In this document: positions 5,322-7,714 of the stretch, in pieces
Numbering within the stretch: position 1 is the first letter of the stretch
Layout of the letters: each line of letters begins with the position of its first letter
Assembly (NCBI GenBank): GCA_002335055.1
Contig: DDCH01000006.1
Span: 1-7,714 of the forward strand
Direction: 5' to 3'
DNA length: 7,714 bases
From: Sulfurimonas sp. UBA2011
GTDB taxonomy: Bacteria > Campylobacterota > Campylobacteria > Campylobacterales > Sulfurimonadaceae
The notes under the pieces: generated by a model
Databases searched by the model: none
The model's input: the letters and a program-made list of their open reading frames with translations, nothing else
Told to the model about the DNA's origin: nothing
Position numbers and translations under genes: made by a program

Positions 5322-6088
5322 AGGCTCCAGATAATAAAACCCAGACCTGTCAGTAAAAATGGAATACTCAGAGCCTGACCTGTACTCATAAAAAGAAAAC
5401 TTGTATCATAATCAGCCTGTTTCACTTTAACAAACTCAACAAGAAACCGTGCAGAAAAAACAAGTGTTAAAAAGATTCCAAAAAGAAGTCCAGGTTGCAC
5501 TTTTGCTTTTGAAAATTTATATATAGAAAATAGTAAGATGAAAATAGCTAAATATGAAAATGCTTCATAAAGCTGTGCAGGATGGCGAGGCAGGTTATCT
5601 ACTTTTGAAAATATTATTGCCCAAGAGACATCAGTAGGCACACCTACTATCTCAGAGTTCATAAAGTTACCCATACGTACTATAAATCCAAATAGTGCCG
5701 TAGGAACGATGAGTCTATCTATGAGCCATAAGAAGTTCATCTTATACTTTTTTGCACCGAAATACAAAGCAATAATGGCACCAAGTCCTCCACCATGAGA
5801 GGCAAGTCCACCCTCCCATACAGCAAAGATTTTTAAAGGATTTGATAGATAAAAACTTGGATCATAAAAGAGACAGTGCCCAAGTCTAGCACCAACTACT
5901 ATACCCACGACTGTATATAAAAAAAGTGGTTCTATAGAAGTTTCACTTTTACCTTCAAGCCTAAAAGCCCACTTCATAAACTCCAAACCCAGAAGAATTG
6001 AAGTAGCAAATAAAATTCCGTACCAAAAAACAGTAATGGGGCCAAATGAAAAAGCTATAGGACTAGCATTCCAAATGAAATACTCCAT
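5309..6088 (-). CDS. lgt: Phosphatidylglycerol-prolipoprotein diacylglyceryl transferase
   Basis: A 259-aa inner-membrane enzyme that moves a diacylglyceryl group from phosphatidylglycerol to the lipobox cysteine of prolipoproteins, the first step of lipoprotein maturation. Family marks in order: ITVFWYG (18-24), GARLGHCLFYD (66-76), SHGGGLG (97-103) with the conserved His98, the Lgt signature RMGNFMNSEIVG (138-149) with Arg138, HPAQLYE (169-175), RFLVEFVK (214-221) with Arg214 and Glu218, and STGQALSIP (235-243). About seven hydrophobic segments alternate with these, as expected. The start ATG overlaps the upstream Fe-S gene's stop as TAATG (6086-6090), which points to translational coupling. 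The gene ends in the bidirectional terminator. Confidence 0.97.
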   Translation of the reverse strand: MEYFIWNASPIAFSFGPITVFWYGILFATSILLGLEFMKWAFRLEGKSETSIEPLFLYTVVGIVVGARLGHCLFYDPSFYLSNPLKIFAVWEGGLASHGGGLGAIIALYFGAKKYKMNFLWLIDRLIVPTALFGFIVRMGNFMNSEIVGVPTDVSWAIIFSKVDNLPRHPAQLYEAFSYLAIFILLFSIYKFSKAKVQPGLLFGIFLTLVFSARFLVEFVKVKQADYDTSFLFMSTGQALSIPFLLTGLGFIIWSLKKS

Positions 6089-7368
6089 TAATCTCGTAGT
6101 GCCTCTGCAATAAGTTCTATAGGGTTTTTAAAGATAGTTTTACTCTCAACACCCATAGCATTGTTTATCTGCATACGACAAGCTGAACACTCTGCAGAGA
6201 CTATCTCAGCTCCAGTTTTTTCAATCATAGCAGCCTTAGGAATTCCAGCAGCTTTTGCAAAATGATATTTTTCAGTTTGCATAGTGATTCCACCAAATCC
6301 ACAACAAGCATTTGAATCACTCATTTCAACTATGTTATAGTTTTGACGCACCAAGTTTCGAGGCTCTTCATGAATACCTTGCATCTTCCTTGCATGGCAA
6401 GGGTCATGGTATGTTACAAGTTTAGGTACTTTCTTTTTTGAAGCTAAAAGTGCTTCAAGTTCTGTGTGATTTTGTAACCACTCTGTCGCCATATATACCT
6501 TAGACATAATAGCTTTAGCGCGAGCTTTCCATTCTGGTTGATCATGAAAATAGTGTTCATAGTCAATCTTTAACATTGCAGAACAAGTAGCTTCTGGAAC
6601 AATAATAGCCTCTACATCTTTAGAAAAACCCTCAAAGTACTCTATGTTAAACTTAGCAAGAGAATCAACAGTACTAAAATCTCCAGTAAAATAAGCAGGA
6701 GCAGAACAGCATTTTTGACTCTTTGCTAAAAAAGCATCTATTTCTAATGCTTCTAAAATTTCTAAAAGAGAATCACCAACATCTCTATAGTTATAATTAG
6801 CTAAACAGCCAATAAAGATAGCGACCTTACGTTTACCACCATTAACAATATTTTCAGGGTGTGCATTTAAGAATGAAGTCTTACGTAGACTTGGCATAAG
6901 TCTATCCGTTTTAATTATTGGTAGATTAAGATGCGAGTGCATAGAATCTATATCACCTTTTATTTTAAAACCACATGTTTGAAATGCCCAACCGAGTTTA
7001 AACGCGATATCATTTAACCAACGATATCGTAGGAGTAAAAAGAAAGCCCTCTTATACCAAGCGATACCAAACTTCTCTGCTATGTCTGAGCGAACTTGTT
7101 CTATAATCATATCTACTGGAAGGTCTTTTGGACAAACATCTACACAGTTTGTACATAAAAAGCATGACTCAAAAATATCTTTTGCATTTTGGTCTAAGTC
7201 TAAGTTTCCTTGCTTGTATGCACCTAAAAGGTCTATAAAACCACGAGGGCTTGTAACCTCATCTGGGTTTACAATATGAATTGTACAAACAGGAATACAC
7301 TTCCCACATTTTATACAATCATCTTGTACCTCATCAAAACTAAATATATCTTCTATCAATTTACCCAT
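6088..7368 (-). CDS. GlcF/HdrD-like (Fe-S)-binding oxidoreductase subunit
   Basis: A 426-aa soluble iron-sulfur protein. It has two ferredoxin-type 4Fe-4S motifs, C18-x2-C21-x2-C24-x3-C28 and C69-x2-C72-x2-C75-x3-C79, followed by two cysteine-rich (CCG-type) domains. The first is irregular: C188, CCS at 220-222 and a lone C262 with no CxxC. The second is canonical: C324, CCG at 355-357 and C394-x2-C397. This order is that of GlcF (glycolate oxidase), GlpC and HdrD subunits, which pass electrons from a flavoprotein or handle disulfide-like chemistry. No FAD partner (GlcD-type) is encoded in the window, so the substrate is unknown. Translation starts at an ATG with GGTGA 4 nt upstream. It is followed by lgt with a 1-bp overlap, a linkage probably of transcription rather than function. 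Confidence 0.9.
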   Translation of the reverse strand: MGKLIEDIFSFDEVQDDCIKCGKCIPVCTIHIVNPDEVTSPRGFIDLLGAYKQGNLDLDQNAKDIFESCFLCTNCVDVCPKDLPVDMIIEQVRSDIAEKFGIAWYKRAFFLLLRYRWLNDIAFKLGWAFQTCGFKIKGDIDSMHSHLNLPIIKTDRLMPSLRKTSFLNAHPENIVNGGKRKVAIFIGCLANYNYRDVGDSLLEILEALEIDAFLAKSQKCCSAPAYFTGDFSTVDSLAKFNIEYFEGFSKDVEAIIVPEATCSAMLKIDYEHYFHDQPEWKARAKAIMSKVYMATEWLQNHTELEALLASKKKVPKLVTYHDPCHARKMQGIHEEPRNLVRQNYNIVEMSDSNACCGFGGITMQTEKYHFAKAAGIPKAAMIEKTGAEIVSAECSACRMQINNAMGVESKTIFKNPIELIAEALRD

Positions 7369-7372
7369 AATT

Positions 7373-7377
7373 TCACC
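7373..7377 (-). promoter_or_regulatory. Shine-Dalgarno of the Fe-S protein gene
   Basis: GGTGA on the minus strand, 4 nt before the ATG at 7368-7366. It is modest but is the only candidate near the start. Confidence 0.45.
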
Positions 7378-7397
7378 ATCTTTAAAAATATTTTTAC

Positions 7398-7426
7398 TTT
7401 ATAGAATTTTACACCAAATTACTTAA
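7398..7426 (-). promoter_or_regulatory. Weak candidate promoter of the Fe-S/lgt unit
   Basis: On the minus strand TTAAGT (7426-7421), a 17-bp spacer and TATAAA (7403-7398) lie in the 58-bp gap after the ABC gene. The -35 matches at only three of six positions. No terminator hairpin is seen in the gap, so read-through from the ABC gene is an equal possibility. Confidence 0.3.
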
Positions 7427-7714
7427 CTATTCCTCAAATTTTCCAGCTAAACGCTGATACACTTCTGAACTTTCAAGTAACTCTTTATGTGTTCCACTAG
7501 AGATTATCTTTCCCTTTTGCATCACAAGTATTTTATCAGCATGCTCAATTGTACTTAATCTATGTGCAATTGTTATAGTTATCTTATCTTTTGTGTACTC
7601 ATCAAGTACTTTTTGTATGCGTTTTTCACTCTCGTTATCAAGAGCTGAAGTTGCCTCATCAAAAAGTAAAAGTGAAGAGTGCTTATAAATTGCTCTTGCA
7701 ATTGCCACACGTTG
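7427..7714 (-). CDS. ABC exporter ATPase domain, C-terminal end (partial)
   Basis: The last 95 codons of an ABC transporter whose start lies beyond the right edge. The visible part opens with QRVAIARA, the residues just after the LSGGQ signature. It then has Walker B with catalytic Glu (LLLFDEATSALD, visible residues 15-26), the H-loop (TIAHRLST, His51) and a usual C-terminal stretch with ADKILVMQKGKIISSGTHKELL. This makes it an exporter-type nucleotide-binding domain, most like MsbA and related half-transporters that fuse membrane and ATPase domains. The membrane part is not visible, so the cargo (lipid A core, drug or peptide) cannot be told. A GTG at 7708 is only an internal valine, not a start. 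Stop TAG at 7429-7427. Confidence 0.9.
   Translation of the reverse strand, partial: QRVAIARAIYKHSSLLLFDEATSALDNESEKRIQKVLDEYTKDKITITIAHRLSTIEHADKILVMQKGKIISSGTHKELLESSEVYQRLAGKFEE

Noticed and set aside
7082..7279. Plus-strand frame within the Fe-S protein gene, 65 aa
   Set aside because: Antisense to the cysteine motifs of a recognised protein, with no independent support.
1..7714. CRISPR array, insertion sequence, prophage, tRNA or rRNA
   Set aside because: No regularly spaced repeats, transposase or integrase motifs, terminal inverted repeats, cloverleaf or rRNA-like stretches were seen.

Overview
The window is AT-rich (roughly one third G+C by eye) and densely packed with short intergenic gaps. 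Its proteins look like those of a free-living member of the Campylobacterota (Sulfurimonas/Sulfurovum-type). This placement is inference from codon use and protein style. There is no rRNA or other marker gene in the window to settle it.

Layout, left to right. (1) Minus strand, 1-63: the first 21 codons of a gene with an export signal, running off the left edge. Before it lies a leader of about 230 nt (64-297) headed by a perfect extended -10 box. This leader contains a 51-codon open frame (115-270) of unknown meaning and is the least explained part of the window. (2) Minus strand, 326-2370: rhlE-type DEAD-box RNA helicase followed 11 bp later by cobA/SUMT (uroporphyrinogen-III C-methyltransferase), apparently one transcript. 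(3) A divergent promoter region, 2371-2529. (4) Plus strand, 2530-5302: a six-helix membrane protein with PAS, degenerate GGDEF (SGDEF) and apparently intact EAL domains, followed by a small DUF2062 membrane protein. (5) A compact bidirectional terminator at about 5301-5321, which overlaps the stop codons of the two convergent genes. (6) Minus strand, 5309-7714: the C-terminal end of an MsbA-type ABC exporter, a GlcF/HdrD-like iron-sulfur protein and lgt (prolipoprotein diacylglyceryl transferase). The last two overlap as TAATG.

Functionally this is mostly housekeeping: tetrapyrrole methylation for siroheme, cobalamin or heme d1, RNA remodelling, lipoprotein lipidation, lipid or drug export and an Fe-S electron-transfer or oxidoreductase subunit. 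It also holds one environmental sensor that most likely degrades c-di-GMP. I see no CRISPR array, insertion sequence, prophage, tRNA or rRNA. The items most worth checking are the leader and small ORF at 64-306, and the sensor, which pairs an Aer-like PAS with a worn GGDEF and a complete EAL active site. I found no clear evidence of a wholly new multi-gene system.
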